Shown here piece after piece: positions 41,747 to 50,082 of a DNA stretch of 64,000 bases (position 1 is the stretch's first letter; every line of letters begins with the position of its first letter). A program made the translations under genes and the position numbers. The DNA comes from Gemmatimonadota bacterium (GTDB lineage: Bacteria > Gemmatimonadota > Gemmatimonadetes > Gemmatimonadales > GWC2-71-9). Location of the stretch: contig JADJOM010000002.1 in assembly GCA_016713785.1 (NCBI GenBank), forward strand, positions 689,147 to 753,146. The letters run 5' to 3'. The notes under the pieces are model-generated. The model searched no databases. It was not told the origin of the DNA and saw only the letters and a program-made list of their open reading frames with translations.

Positions 41747-43570
41747 CTAGGTCCCCGCCACCACCGCCGCACGCACCCGGAGCAGCTGCAGCTCCCCCAG
41801 GTCGATCACCTCACCCGTCAGCATCACGCGGATCCCCACCAGCCCCCGGAACCACTCGGGGGCCGGCCCGCCGCGCTCGTCCGCGAGCAGCAGGTGGGCC
41901 GGCGCGCCATCGGCACCGGTGGTCATGAGCAGCGGCGGGATGCCGCCGCTCAGGCACCGCGTGGCGCAGCCGCGGTGCACCGTGTGCCGCGCCGGCTTCA
42001 TCACGCCGAGCCAGCACTTGCTGTCCACGATCTCGCCGGTGAGGCGCTGCACCCCGCGGGACACCGGAGGCGGCACCGCGATGCCCAGGCGCACGTTGGG
42101 CGCGGGGGGCGTCTCGACGATGCCGCCCGCAACCACCTCGAGCATCTCCCGCTCCCCGCGCGCGATGCGGGTGCCGCGCACCGCGGCCCACTGGCCGTCG
42201 CGGCCCGCCGTGAGTGCCTGCGCGCCGTGCTTGCCCGTGGCCACCAGCAGGTAGCGGGTGTAGGTGGCCTGGCGGTCGTCGCCGCCATCGGCGGGCACCA
42301 GCAGGGCGGGATAGGGGAACTCGCGGATCTGGCCGTGCAGCAGGCGCAGGTGGCCGTACTCGAACACCCCCGGCCCGGCGCGGTCCTGCGCCAGGGCCAG
42401 CACCGCGGTCACGCCCAGCGCCGCGGCCAGGAGCCCGGCCACCCGGATCAGGGTGGCCCGGCCGACCGGCGCCGGGGCCGTGGCGTGGTAGCCCACGTAG
42501 AAGGGGTCGTCGGCGGCCCCGCCCGCTGCACGCGCCCCCGCGATCCGCGCCGGCTCCACCCGGGTGCCCGCCGGGTGCGCCTCCGGATGCACCAGCACCC
42601 GCCCCGCGACCACGCGCACGTCGTAGGTGGGAATGGTCTCGGTGAAGGGCGGCGGTGACTGGCCGCTGTCCGGCAGGTACTGGTAGCCGTGCCAGGGGCA
42701 GGTGATGCACCCGTCCACGATCTTCCCCTCGGCGAGCGGCCCGTTCTGGTGCCGGCACACGTTCGACACGCACGAGACCTTGCCGTCGTAGCGGAACACC
42801 GCGATCCGCTCCCCACCCACCACCGCCATCCGCGCCCGGCCCTCGGCAATCGTCTCCACCGGCCCTACGTCCACCCACCCCTCCGCGGTCCGCGGCGCCT
42901 CGGCGCGGTCCCGCGCCCCCTCGCGCCGGCCCGCCGCCAGGTGCAGCCCGAAGACCGCCGCGGCCGCCGTCACCAGCAGCACCGCCGGCGCCACGCTGCT
43001 GGTCTGCTGCAGCGTCCCGAGCGCCACGTGTGCCACCAGCAGCGCGTACGCCACGTACACCAGCATGTGCAACGCCTTCCAGAACGGCGCCGACAGGGTG
43101 GCCAGCCAGAAATCGTGGCTGGTCGCCGCCATCACCAGCAGGATGCCCAGCGCGGCCAGGCCCGGCAGCTCGAACGGAAAGGCATCGGGCCGCCCGGGAC
43201 GCGCGGCGGCGCTGAGCAGGGAAACGAACGGGTGCACGTCGCCCAGGGCGTGGAACTGGATCAGGGTGAACACGCCGTGCCCCAGGGCCAGCACGCACAT
43301 CGTCACGCCCAGGTGCCGGCGGTTGTACAGCAGCGGGAGGAACCGCGCGTCGAGCCGCGCCAGCGGGCCGATGGCCAGGATGATCGTGAGCAGCGTGAAC
43401 GCCGTGACGCCGAGTCCGCGGATCAGCGCCGTTTCCAGCGTGGCGTCGGGATCGCGCCACAGGGTGAGCGCCGGGAAGAGCAGCAGGCAGGCCACCACCC
43501 CCGCCGCCAGCACGCCGTCGTAGATGAACTTCTGGCGGTTCCAGTTGACCGCCTTGTAGGCGGCGCTCAT
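41747..43570 (-). CDS. Fusion of ferric-reductase-like membrane domain, Rieske 2Fe-2S domain and C-terminal domain
   Basis: 607 residues. Residues 1-~225: six membrane helices with His pairs characteristic of the heme-binding ferric reductase/MsrQ fold (NRRHLGVTMCVLALGHGVF, HDFWLATLSAPFWKALHML). Residues ~255-345: a Rieske domain with CRHQNG and CPWHGYQY (all four ligands). One more membrane helix (~405-425) leads to a C-terminal domain with four Cys (DSKCWLGV, HRGCATRCLSGG). Probably an electron-transfer chain from heme to the Rieske centre; electron donor and acceptor unknown. It ends a three-gene overlapping operon. Confidence 0.83.
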   Translation of the reverse strand: MSAAYKAVNWNRQKFIYDGVLAAGVVACLLLFPALTLWRDPDATLETALIRGLGVTAFTLLTIILAIGPLARLDARFLPLLYNRRHLGVTMCVLALGHGVFTLIQFHALGDVHPFVSLLSAAARPGRPDAFPFELPGLAALGILLVMAATSHDFWLATLSAPFWKALHMLVYVAYALLVAHVALGTLQQTSSVAPAVLLVTAAAAVFGLHLAAGRREGARDRAEAPRTAEGWVDVGPVETIAEGRARMAVVGGERIAVFRYDGKVSCVSNVCRHQNGPLAEGKIVDGCITCPWHGYQYLPDSGQSPPPFTETIPTYDVRVVAGRVLVHPEAHPAGTRVEPARIAGARAAGGAADDPFYVGYHATAPAPVGRATLIRVAGLLAAALGVTAVLALAQDRAGPGVFEYGHLRLLHGQIREFPYPALLVPADGGDDRQATYTRYLLVATGKHGAQALTAGRDGQWAAVRGTRIARGEREMLEVVAGGIVETPPAPNVRLGIAVPPPVSRGVQRLTGEIVDSKCWLGVMKPARHTVHRGCATRCLSGGIPPLLMTTGADGAPAHLLLADERGGPAPEWFRGLVGIRVMLTGEVIDLGELQLLRVRAAVVAGT

Positions 43571-43686
43571 GGCAGGCGGCTCGGCGGCTCGGCGACCGAG
43601 CCGAGTGCCCAGCCCACCAGGAGGGCCGTGATGAGTGCCAGCCACGGGATCATCCGGCGGTGCCGGTCGCGGAGGGAGCGGATCAT
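43567..43686 (-). CDS. 39-residue membrane microprotein
   Basis: A basic start (MIRSLRDRHRR) is followed by one membrane helix (MIPWLALITALLVGWALG). Both ends overlap neighbours by ATGA, upstream with the 74-aa gene and downstream with the Rieske fusion, which strongly supports translation. It may be an assembly or structural subunit of the redox complex. Its 3' end contains sequence resembling the dispersed repeat (GGCTCGGCGACCGAG). Confidence 0.65.
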   Translation of the reverse strand: MIRSLRDRHRRMIPWLALITALLVGWALGSVAEPPSRLP

Positions 43687-43907
43687 GCCTGCCCCCCGCG
43701 CTCGAGCCGCCACACCAGCACCGGCCACAGCAGCACCGCGCCCGGGAGGAGGAGCAGGCGGAACCCCGGCGTGCCGTGGGCGGCCACGTCGTCGAGCCGG
43801 TTGACCCAGCGGAAGGCGAACGGGAGGGCAAACAGCGCCCCGAGGGCGAGGTAGCCGGCCGCGAGCCGGACCAGCCACTCGGCGAGGGGTGGAGCGATCA
43901 TGGCCAT
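43683..43907 (-). CDS. 74-residue membrane protein
   Basis: Two membrane helices (LVRLAAGYLALGALFALPF and FRLLLLPGAVLLWPVLVWRL) joined by a charged loop FRWVNRLDDVAAHGTPG. No family name is recognised. First gene of the operon; its stop overlaps the 39-aa gene's start. ATG 43907 or the ATG at 43901 are equally possible starts. Probably a subunit partner of the Rieske fusion. Confidence 0.65.
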   Translation of the reverse strand: MAMIAPPLAEWLVRLAAGYLALGALFALPFAFRWVNRLDDVAAHGTPGFRLLLLPGAVLLWPVLVWRLERGGQA

Positions 43908-44059
43908 GCCGATCCAACGTGAGGGGGTCCTGCAAGGTTCCCCGTCCGGGGCCAGCGCGATAGTCCCCGGACCGTCGCCCGCTCGTGACCGGCCGGTCAC
44001 CCCGCGGCGACCACCCGGCGCGAGACTGTGCACCGGACCCCGAACCCCGGGAGTGCGGC

Positions 44060-45226
44060 ATGCGGATCGCGTTCTTCTCCGAAGTGTACTGGCCCATGGT
44101 GAGCGGCGTGGCCCGCACCCTGGAACGGACCGTGGCCGCCCTCACCGCCCGCGGCCACGCGGTGCGGGTCTACACCGCGACGTACCCGCTGCCCGCGGGC
44201 ACCCCAGACCTGCCCGAGGTGCACCGCTCCCCCAGCCGGCCCCTCTTCCTCTCGCCCGAGGTGCAGTGGGCCTTCCCCCGGCAGCACCAGCTCCACGCCG
44301 ACCTCGCCGCCTTCGCCCCCGACGTGGTGCACTGCCTCACCGAGTTCAGCCTGGGCCGCGCCGGCGCGCGGGCCGCGCGCGCCCTGGGGGTGCCGCTCGT
44401 GGCCTCGGCCCATACCGACTACGAGAGCTACGCCGGGCGCTATGGGCTCGACCTGCTGGTGGGGCCGGGCTGGCACTACCTCCGCCGGTTCTACCAGGAC
44501 GCGCGCATCGTGCTCGCGCCGGGCCGGATGTACGAGGCGCGCCTGCACCAGCGCGGGGTGCACCATACCGGCATCTGGAGCCGCGGCGTGGACACCGCCG
44601 AGTTCCATCCCCGCTTCCGCAGCGACGCCTGGCGCGCCCGGTTCGGTGTGGGCAGGGACGACGTGCTCATCACCTGCGTGGGCCGCCTGGCCCCGGAGAA
44701 GAGCGTCCCCCTGCTGCTCGACGCGTGGGAGCGCGTGTCCCGCCGGCACCCCGGGGCGCACCTGGTCTTCGTGGGCCGGGGCGCCATGGAGGGCGCCATC
44801 CGCGGGCGGGCCCTGCCGCGGCTGCACCTGGCGGGGCTGCTGCGCGGCACGGCGCTGGCCACCGCGTACGCCTCGTCCGACCTCTTCGTGCAGCCCTCCG
44901 CCACCGAGACCTTCGGCAACGTGCTCCTCGAGGCGATGGCCAGCGGGGTGGCGTCCGTGAGCGTCGGCGCGGGCGGGGTGCTCGACTTTGCCCTCGACCG
45001 CCACAACACCCTGCTGGTGCCGCCGGGCGATCCCGCCGCCCTCGCCGCCACCCTCGCGGCCGCCATCGCGGATCCGGAGCTCCGCCGCCCGCTCCAGTCG
45101 GCGGGCCTTGCCACCGCGCGGGCACGCGGCTGGAATCCGGTCATCGACCAGCTGCTCGAGGACTACACCCGCGTCATCGGCAGTGCCCCGCCCGCGCATC
45201 CCGCCCGCTCCGCGCACGCGGCCTGA
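44060..45226 (+). CDS. GT4-type glycosyltransferase (glycolipid mannosyl/glycosyltransferase-like)
   Basis: 388 residues. MRIAFFSEVYWPMVSGVARTL with the GG-like acceptor loop, HTDYESYAGRYG, VGRLAPEKSVPLLLDAW and the donor motif ATETFGNVLLEAMASG are those of MgtA/SQDX-like GT4 enzymes that glycosylate lipids. Ribosome site GGGAG lies 6 nt upstream. The substrate is not assigned. It is divergent from the Rieske operon and apparently alone. Confidence 0.85.
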   Translation: MRIAFFSEVYWPMVSGVARTLERTVAALTARGHAVRVYTATYPLPAGTPDLPEVHRSPSRPLFLSPEVQWAFPRQHQLHADLAAFAPDVVHCLTEFSLGRAGARAARALGVPLVASAHTDYESYAGRYGLDLLVGPGWHYLRRFYQDARIVLAPGRMYEARLHQRGVHHTGIWSRGVDTAEFHPRFRSDAWRARFGVGRDDVLITCVGRLAPEKSVPLLLDAWERVSRRHPGAHLVFVGRGAMEGAIRGRALPRLHLAGLLRGTALATAYASSDLFVQPSATETFGNVLLEAMASGVASVSVGAGGVLDFALDRHNTLLVPPGDPAALAATLAAAIADPELRRPLQSAGLATARARGWNPVIDQLLEDYTRVIGSAPPAHPARSAHAA

Positions 45227-45407
45227 GTTCAGGCCGGCCCGTCCCCAGGCCGCGTATCGAGCCCCTCCCATCGGGAAGGAAAATTCATGATCGGGCCCTG
45301 TGGCTCGGTCAACTCCTCCCGGCCTGGGCCGATACTCCCGGAACGAAAGTGTTGCTGCCCCCGGTTCCCGGGTGCGCGGCGCGCCAGGTCCAGGGGAGGG
45401 GGACGGG

Positions 45408-45902
45408 ATGGGGTTCCGGGACGTGCGGCCCAACGGCCGCGAGCGGTTCTTCGAGGACGACGAGATCATCGTCAGCAAGACGGATCTCCAGGGCGCCATC
45501 ACCTACGCCAACGAGGTGTTCATCCGCGTCTCGGGCTACTCCGAGGAGGAGCTGATCGGGGCGCCGCACAGCCTCATCCGCCATCCCGAGATGCCACGCT
45601 GCGTGTTCCAGTTCCTGTGGGACACCATCCGGGCCCGGCGCGAGATCTTCGCCTACGTGGTGAACCTGGCCCGCACCGGGGAGCATTACTGGGTGCTGGC
45701 CCACGTCACCCCCAGCCTGGGCCCCACCGGCGAGATCGTCGGGTACCACTCCAATCGCCGGGTACCCAGCCGCCAGGCGGTGGACCAGGTGCGCCCCATC
45801 TACGCCGCGCTCTGCGCCGAAGAAGCCAGGCACGAGCGGAAGTCCGACCAGATCGCCGCCTCCACCCAGCTGCTGCTCGCCACGCTCAAGGGGCGGGGGT
45901 GA
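45408..45902 (+). CDS. Aer-like PAS-domain sensor
   Basis: 164 residues with one PAS domain of the aerotaxis-receptor type: IVSKTDLQGAITYANEVFI, GYSEEELIGAPHSLIRHPEM, FQFLWDTI, EHYWVLAHVTPSL. Family members bind FAD and report redox or oxygen to a chemoreceptor. ATG 45408 sits 9-10 nt after GGGGAGGGG. The frame stops at 45900-45902 just after a GGGGG run. Adding one base there would continue into a conserved-looking SYDEFVWGL tail (next feature). The chemoreceptor follows at once. Confidence 0.85.
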   Translation: MGFRDVRPNGRERFFEDDEIIVSKTDLQGAITYANEVFIRVSGYSEEELIGAPHSLIRHPEMPRCVFQFLWDTIRARREIFAYVVNLARTGEHYWVLAHVTPSLGPTGEIVGYHSNRRVPSRQAVDQVRPIYAALCAEEARHERKSDQIAASTQLLLATLKGRG

Positions 45903-45958
45903 GCTACGACGAATTCGTCTGGGGCCTGACCAACGCCGCCGCGGGGGCCGCATGCTGA
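45899..45958 (+). CDS. 19-codon ORF bridging the PAS and MCP genes (possible frameshifted PAS tail)
   Basis: GTG 45899 overlaps the PAS stop (GTGA). The peptide MSYDEFVWGLTNAAAGAAC ends 7 nt inside the chemoreceptor ORF. Small PAS proteins of this type commonly end in a GxSYDEFxxxL-like motif. So this is either a separately translated coupling peptide, or the native PAS C-terminus thrown out of frame by one missing G in a GGGGG run (true deletion, sequencing error or slippage). Confidence 0.45.
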   Translation: MSYDEFVWGLTNAAAGAAC

Positions 45959-47190
45959 CCGAGACCCTGCCCGACGTGGCCCGCCTCGAGGGCGAGCTGG
46001 CCGAGGCCCGGGCGCAGAACGAGCGCTACCATGAGGCCATGCGCCAGATGCTGGTGGTCTGCCGCGAGGCGGCGCGGGGCAACCTGGAGCCCCGGCTCCG
46101 CGACCTGCGCCTGGGCGAGGACGTGGACGAGATGCGGCGCGGCATCAACCACCTGCTCGACCTGGTGGACGCCTTCGTCCGCGAGGCGGGCGCGTCGCTG
46201 ACCCACGCCAGCGAGGGCAAGTTCTACCGCCGGGTGCTGGAGCGGGGGATGCTCGGCTCCTTCCGGGTGGGCGCGGCCACGATCAACCGGGCCAACGCCG
46301 GCCTGGCGAGCGCGGCGGGCGAGCTCGCCGCGGCGGAGGCGCGGAAGCAGGAGCTGGCGCGCGACTTCGAGAAGGCGGTCAAGTCGGTGGCGGAGCACGT
46401 GGCGGCGGCCTCCACCGAGATGCGGGCCACCGCCGCCGGGCTGGCGCAGTCGTCGGTGCACACCGCGGCCAAGGCGCAGGAGGTGGCCCAGTCGGCGGAG
46501 CATGCCTCGGGCAGCGTCACCTCGGTGGCGGGCGCGCAGGAGGAGCTGTCGAGCACCGTGGCCGAGATCGAGCGCCAGGTGGCGGCGTCGAGCCAGGCGG
46601 CGCGGGGCGCGGTGGCGGAGACGGGCCGGGCCACCACCACGGTGCAGGGGCTCAACGACGCCAGCCGGCAGATCGGGCAGGTCATCACCGTCATCACCCA
46701 CGTGGCCAACCAGACCCGGCTGCTGGCGCTCAACGCCACCATCGAGGCGGCGCGGGCCGGCGAGGCGGGGAAGGGCTTCGCGGTCGTGGCGTCGGAGGTG
46801 AAGAACCTCGCCAGCCAGACCGCGGAGGCCACCGAGCGCATCGGCCAGCAGGTGGCGGCCATCCAGTCGGCGGCCGGCAACGCCACCGCCGCCATCAGCG
46901 GCATCGGCGAGGCCATCAAGCGGGTGGACGAGATCGCGGCCACGATCTCCACGGCCGTGGGCGAGCAGCGCCAGGCCACCAACGAGATCAGCCGCAACGT
47001 GCACCAGGCGGCGGGGGCCACCCGGACGGTATCGGGGAGCATCCTGGACGTCACCCGCGCCACGCAGGAGACCAGCGAGGCGGCCAGCCAGATGGAGGCG
47101 GCCGCCGCGGAACTGAGCCGGATGAGCGAGGAGCTGCAGGGCCAGGTGGAACGGTTCCTCACCGAGATCCGCGGCGGCGCGGGCCGCTGA
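45952..47190 (+). CDS. Soluble methyl-accepting chemotaxis protein
   Basis: 412 residues, without membrane segments or a periplasmic domain. A HAMP-like or short N-terminal helical region (1-~115) leads into the long MCP coiled coil. The hairpin tip is conserved (THVANQTRLLALNATIEAAR then AGEAGKGFAVVASEVKNLA). It probably receives the signal from the PAS protein encoded immediately upstream, as a two-protein version of Aer. No CheA/W genes are in the window. Confidence 0.92.
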   Translation: MLTETLPDVARLEGELAEARAQNERYHEAMRQMLVVCREAARGNLEPRLRDLRLGEDVDEMRRGINHLLDLVDAFVREAGASLTHASEGKFYRRVLERGMLGSFRVGAATINRANAGLASAAGELAAAEARKQELARDFEKAVKSVAEHVAAASTEMRATAAGLAQSSVHTAAKAQEVAQSAEHASGSVTSVAGAQEELSSTVAEIERQVAASSQAARGAVAETGRATTTVQGLNDASRQIGQVITVITHVANQTRLLALNATIEAARAGEAGKGFAVVASEVKNLASQTAEATERIGQQVAAIQSAAGNATAAISGIGEAIKRVDEIAATISTAVGEQRQATNEISRNVHQAAGATRTVSGSILDVTRATQETSEAASQMEAAAAELSRMSEELQGQVERFLTEIRGGAGR

Positions 47191-47208
47191 CCGCTGGCGC
47201 CGGCGGGA

Positions 47209-47240
47209 CCGCCCCGGGGGCCGCCAGGCGCCCGGGGCGG
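47209..47240 (+). terminator. Hairpin after the chemoreceptor gene
   Basis: 10-bp perfect stem CCGCCCCGGG/CCCGGGGCGG with a 12-nt loop, without a T-run. Confidence 0.5.
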
Positions 47241-47273
47241 CGTGCGTCCGGGGGGAGGGGTGGACGGCCAGGT

Positions 47274-47298
47274 GTATATTGCTATATTGGCATATACT
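47274..47298 (+). promoter_or_regulatory. AT-rich dyad operator/promoter of the sqr-type operon
   Basis: GTATATTGC-TATATT-GGCATATAC is a near-perfect dyad (7 of 9 positions per arm) in otherwise very GC-rich DNA. It contains TATACT (47293-47298), a good -10, 22 nt before ATG 47321. Sulfide oxidation genes are often controlled by ArsR-type repressors (BigR/SqrR) at such sites; the regulator is not in the window. Confidence 0.55.
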
Positions 47299-47320
47299 CA
47301 ACCAACGATCCGGAGGCGAC

Positions 47321-48778
47321 ATGGCGCGCGTCGTGGTGCTGGGGGCCGGGATCGCGGGGCATACCGCCGCGCTCCACCTCCGCCGGCTGCTCGACCGGGG
47401 GCACGAGGTCGTCGTGGTCTCCCCCAACTCGCAGTGGAACTGGATCCCCTCCAACATCTGGGTGGGCGTGGGCCGCATGGCGGCCGCCGACGTGACGTTC
47501 CCGCTGGCGCCGGTCTACCGGCGCCAGGGCATCGACTTCCGGCAGGCCCGGGCGGTCGCGATCCACCCTGAAGGCACGGGCGAGTCCGCCACCCCCCAGG
47601 TCGAGGTCGAGTCCACCGCCCCCGACAGCGCCGGCACCCGCAGCCGCATCACCTACGACTACCTGATCAACGCCACCGGGCCGCGGCTCAACTTCGGCGC
47701 CACGCCCGGCCTGGGCCCCACGGGGCATTCTCTCTCCGTCTGCACCTACGGGCACGCGGAGGAGGCGGCGCGCGCCTTTGCCCAGGTGCTCGCCCGGCTG
47801 GAGCGCGGCGAGCGGCAGACCCTGGTCATCGGCATGGGCCACGGCCTCTGTACCTGCGAAGGCGCGGCCTTCGAGTACACCTTCAACGTGGAGCACGAGC
47901 TGCGCCTCCGCGGCCTGCGCGACCGGGCCGAGGTGGTGTACCTCACCAACGAGGCGGAACTCGGGGATTTCGGCGTGGGCGGGATGTTCTTCCAGCAGCA
48001 GGGCTTCATCACCTCGAGCCGGCTGTGGACCGAGTCGCTGTTCCGCGAGCGCGGCGTGCGGCCCATCCTGGGGGCGCACGTGCAGCGGGTGGAGCCCAAC
48101 CGGATCCACTACGAGACCCTCGACGGGACCGAGGCGGTGCAGCCGTTCGACTTTGCCATGCTGCTGCCCCCCTTCCGCGGGGCGGAGCTGCAGGCCTTCG
48201 ACCGGGCAGGCCAGGACATCTCCGCCACCCTCTTTGCGCCGAGCGGCTTCATGAAGGTGGACGCGGCCTACGGGGCCAAGCCGTTCGAGGAGTGGCGCGC
48301 CGAGGACTGGCCTCGCACCTACCAGAGCCCGTCGTACCCCAATCTCTTTGCCGTCGGGATCGCCTTTGCGCCGCCGCACCCGATCTCGCGTCCCCGGACC
48401 AGCGTCCGCGGCACGCCGATCGCGCCGGCGCCGCCGCGCACCGGCATGCCAAGCGGGGTGATGGGCCGCACCGTGGCGCAGAACCTGGCCGGCATGATCC
48501 AGCGCGGCGAGACCGGGCCGAAGCGGCACGCCTCCATGGCGGCGATGGGCGCCGCCTGCATCGCCTCGGCGGGCGCGGGGATGCGCCAGGGGACGGCCGC
48601 CGCGATGACGATGTTCCCGGTGGTCCCGGACTACCAGCGCTATCCCCGCTTCGGCCGCGACGTCGGCGACACCTACGGCGAGATCGGCCTGGCGGCGCAC
48701 TGGCTCAAGCACATCCTGCACCACGTCTTCCTCTACAAGGCCAAGGCCCGGCTGGGCTGGGCCCTGCTCCCCGAATGA
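47321..48778 (+). CDS. Sulfide:quinone oxidoreductase-type flavoprotein
   Basis: 485 residues. The FAD-binding GxGxxG is in VVVLGAGIAGHTAAL, a second motif in DYLINATGPRLNFG, and NLFAVGIAF binds the FAD end. Cysteines at about 158 (SVCTYGH) and 187-189 (GLCTCEG) are candidates for the redox pair; the C-terminal amphipathic part fits quinone docking. Reaction (family): sulfide oxidation to polysulfide with quinone reduction. Operon with a 47-aa peptide and rhodanese supports a sulfur role. GGAGG lies 4 nt before the ATG. Confidence 0.8.
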   Translation: MARVVVLGAGIAGHTAALHLRRLLDRGHEVVVVSPNSQWNWIPSNIWVGVGRMAAADVTFPLAPVYRRQGIDFRQARAVAIHPEGTGESATPQVEVESTAPDSAGTRSRITYDYLINATGPRLNFGATPGLGPTGHSLSVCTYGHAEEAARAFAQVLARLERGERQTLVIGMGHGLCTCEGAAFEYTFNVEHELRLRGLRDRAEVVYLTNEAELGDFGVGGMFFQQQGFITSSRLWTESLFRERGVRPILGAHVQRVEPNRIHYETLDGTEAVQPFDFAMLLPPFRGAELQAFDRAGQDISATLFAPSGFMKVDAAYGAKPFEEWRAEDWPRTYQSPSYPNLFAVGIAFAPPHPISRPRTSVRGTPIAPAPPRTGMPSGVMGRTVAQNLAGMIQRGETGPKRHASMAAMGAACIASAGAGMRQGTAAAMTMFPVVPDYQRYPRFGRDVGDTYGEIGLAAHWLKHILHHVFLYKAKARLGWALLPE

Positions 48779-48792
48779 CGGGACACCACGCC

Positions 48793-48936
48793 ATGCCCGA
48801 ACCCGCCCCGTTCGCCTCCGACGCCCCGCTGCCCACCGCGCGGACCGTCTGGATGCGCACCTTCCTGCCCTGGCAGCTGATCCGCTTCTTCTGGCTCAAC
48901 GTCCGGATGATCCGGATGGTGGGCCGGGCGCACTGA
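48793..48936 (+). CDS. 47-residue basic amphipathic protein of the sqr operon
   Basis: MPEPAPFASDAPLPTARTVW is followed by a hydrophobic/basic helix with FLPWQLIRFFWLNVRMIRM, probably membrane-associated. It starts 14 nt after the oxidoreductase stop and ends 22 nt before the rhodanese ATG, so it is co-transcribed. No known domain. It may anchor or assist the flavoprotein. Confidence 0.55.
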   Translation: MPEPAPFASDAPLPTARTVWMRTFLPWQLIRFFWLNVRMIRMVGRAH

Positions 48937-48958
48937 TGCCCTACCCCCTGGAGCGCGC

Positions 48959-49243
48959 ATGAAGGCGCCGACCTACCGCGGCCAGCGGGTGGACGTGCTG
49001 CTCGACGTCCGATCCCGCATGGAATTCCTGCTGGGCCACCTGCCCGGGGCCCTCTGCATCCCGGTCGACCGGGTGGAGAGCGAGGTCCCGCGCCGCACCG
49101 AGATCCCGAAGACGGCCATGATCCTGGTCTACTGCCAGAGCGGCGCCCGCTCGGCCCGGGCGGTCGGGGTCCTGCGACAACTCGGCTACACTCGCGCCGT
49201 CAACGGCGGCGGCATCGCGGACCTCAAGCGGGAGCTGCGCTGA
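48959..49243 (+). CDS. Rhodanese-like sulfurtransferase
   Basis: 94 residues, single rhodanese domain: LLDVRSRMEFLLGHLPGALCIP (CH2A-like and the GHxxGA motif), and the active-site loop VYCQSGARSARAV with catalytic Cys at about residue 60. Role: sulfane-sulfur transfer from persulfides. It probably handles the product of the upstream sulfide:quinone reductase. Confidence 0.92.
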   Translation: MKAPTYRGQRVDVLLDVRSRMEFLLGHLPGALCIPVDRVESEVPRRTEIPKTAMILVYCQSGARSARAVGVLRQLGYTRAVNGGGIADLKRELR

Positions 49244-49246
49244 GCG

Positions 49247-49690
49247 CTACCGCGGCGGGGTGCCGTGCATCCGCTGCATCTGCTCCTGCTGCCGCTGGTC
49301 GAGGACCTGCGCCTGGTCCGGGGTGAGCAGCGGCCGCATCCGCGCGTGGAAGGCCATCCGCCAGGGCATCAGGCGCAGCATCGCCGCCCGCATCTCCTCC
49401 TGCAGCCGCAGCAGCGAATCGGCCGGCGCGCCCCCCTGGCGCGCGGCGCGCACCGCGGCCTGCAGCGCGGCGGCCCGTTCCCGGTCGGCGCGCGACTCGG
49501 CGAGCAGCGTGTCCCGCAGCGGCTGCAGGCGAGCGGCCTGGTCGGTGGTGAGCTGCAGCATCGTGGTCAGCATCGGGATGGTGGGGGGAAAGCCGGCGTC
49601 GTCCAGGGCCATGCCGCCCGGTCCGCCCTGGGCGCTGAGGCCGCCGGCCAGCAGGGTGGTGACGAGGGCCAGTCCGGTTGCGTACCGCAT
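49247..49690 (-). CDS. Spy/CpxP-like periplasmic helical protein (LTxxQ motif)
   Basis: 147 residues with a signal peptide (YATGLALVTTLLAGGLSAQ). The mature part is all-helical, with LQLTTDQAARLQPLRDTLL and a second copy LLTPDQAQVLDQRQ of the LTxxQ-type motif of Spy/CpxP family periplasmic chaperones. Gln/Met-rich end. ATG 49690 used. Divergent from tRNA-Cys. Confidence 0.8.
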   Translation of the reverse strand: MRYATGLALVTTLLAGGLSAQGGPGGMALDDAGFPPTIPMLTTMLQLTTDQAARLQPLRDTLLAESRADRERAAALQAAVRAARQGGAPADSLLRLQEEMRAAMLRLMPWRMAFHARMRPLLTPDQAQVLDQRQQEQMQRMHGTPPR

Positions 49691-49807
49691 GGTGTCTCCA
49701 GGGAAGGGGTCTCGCCCCGTGGACGCCGCCCGTGGCGGGCCGTTAACGGGACTCCGGGCCCCGGCTTCCTTCCGGGGGCTCCGGAGGGTAGTTTTTCGCT
49801 CCCTCCC

Positions 49808-49878
<71 letters not shown>

Positions 49879-49903
49879 CTGCAGGAGCCCAGCACCAGAC
49901 CAG

Positions 49904-49929
49904 AACGGCCGCCCCTCCGGGCGGCCGTT
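49904..49929 (+). terminator. Intrinsic terminator of tRNA-Cys
   Basis: 11-bp perfect stem AACGGCCGCCC/GGGCGGCCGTT with a CTCC loop, followed by TGGCGTT. Confidence 0.8.
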
Positions 49930-49964
49930 TGGCGTTCCGGCCCCAGGGTTGAGGGGACCCCAGC

Positions 49965-50058
49965 CAGACCGCCACCTTCGGCGGAGACACGCTCTACCAG
50001 GCGGCCTACACCCGCGACAACGGCGGCCGGATCACGGGGCTCACCGAGACGGCGCTAG
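49965..50058 (+). pseudogene. RHS core remnant (left end of the island)
   Basis: Encodes a short RHS-type stretch (TATFGGDTLYQAAYTRDNGG, then RITGLTET) in a different frame from the next piece, ending at a junction that deletes the following repeats. The ancestral order can be read from the second copy (51642-51878), where YQADYTR is followed by further YD repeats. An in-frame TAG (50056-50058) separates it from the main module. Confidence 0.65.
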
Positions 50059-50082
50059 GACGCCGGCGGCCAGGTCACGAGC

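Noticed and set aside
45227..45407. c-di-GMP riboswitch upstream of the PAS/MCP genes
   Set aside because: The conserved GEMM core sequences and tetraloop receptor were not found; only a GGAAGGAAA stretch drew attention.
45287..45958. 223-codon frame overlapping the PAS gene
   Set aside because: It lies out of frame with the PAS domain for most of its length. Only its last ~20 codons are interesting and are reported separately.
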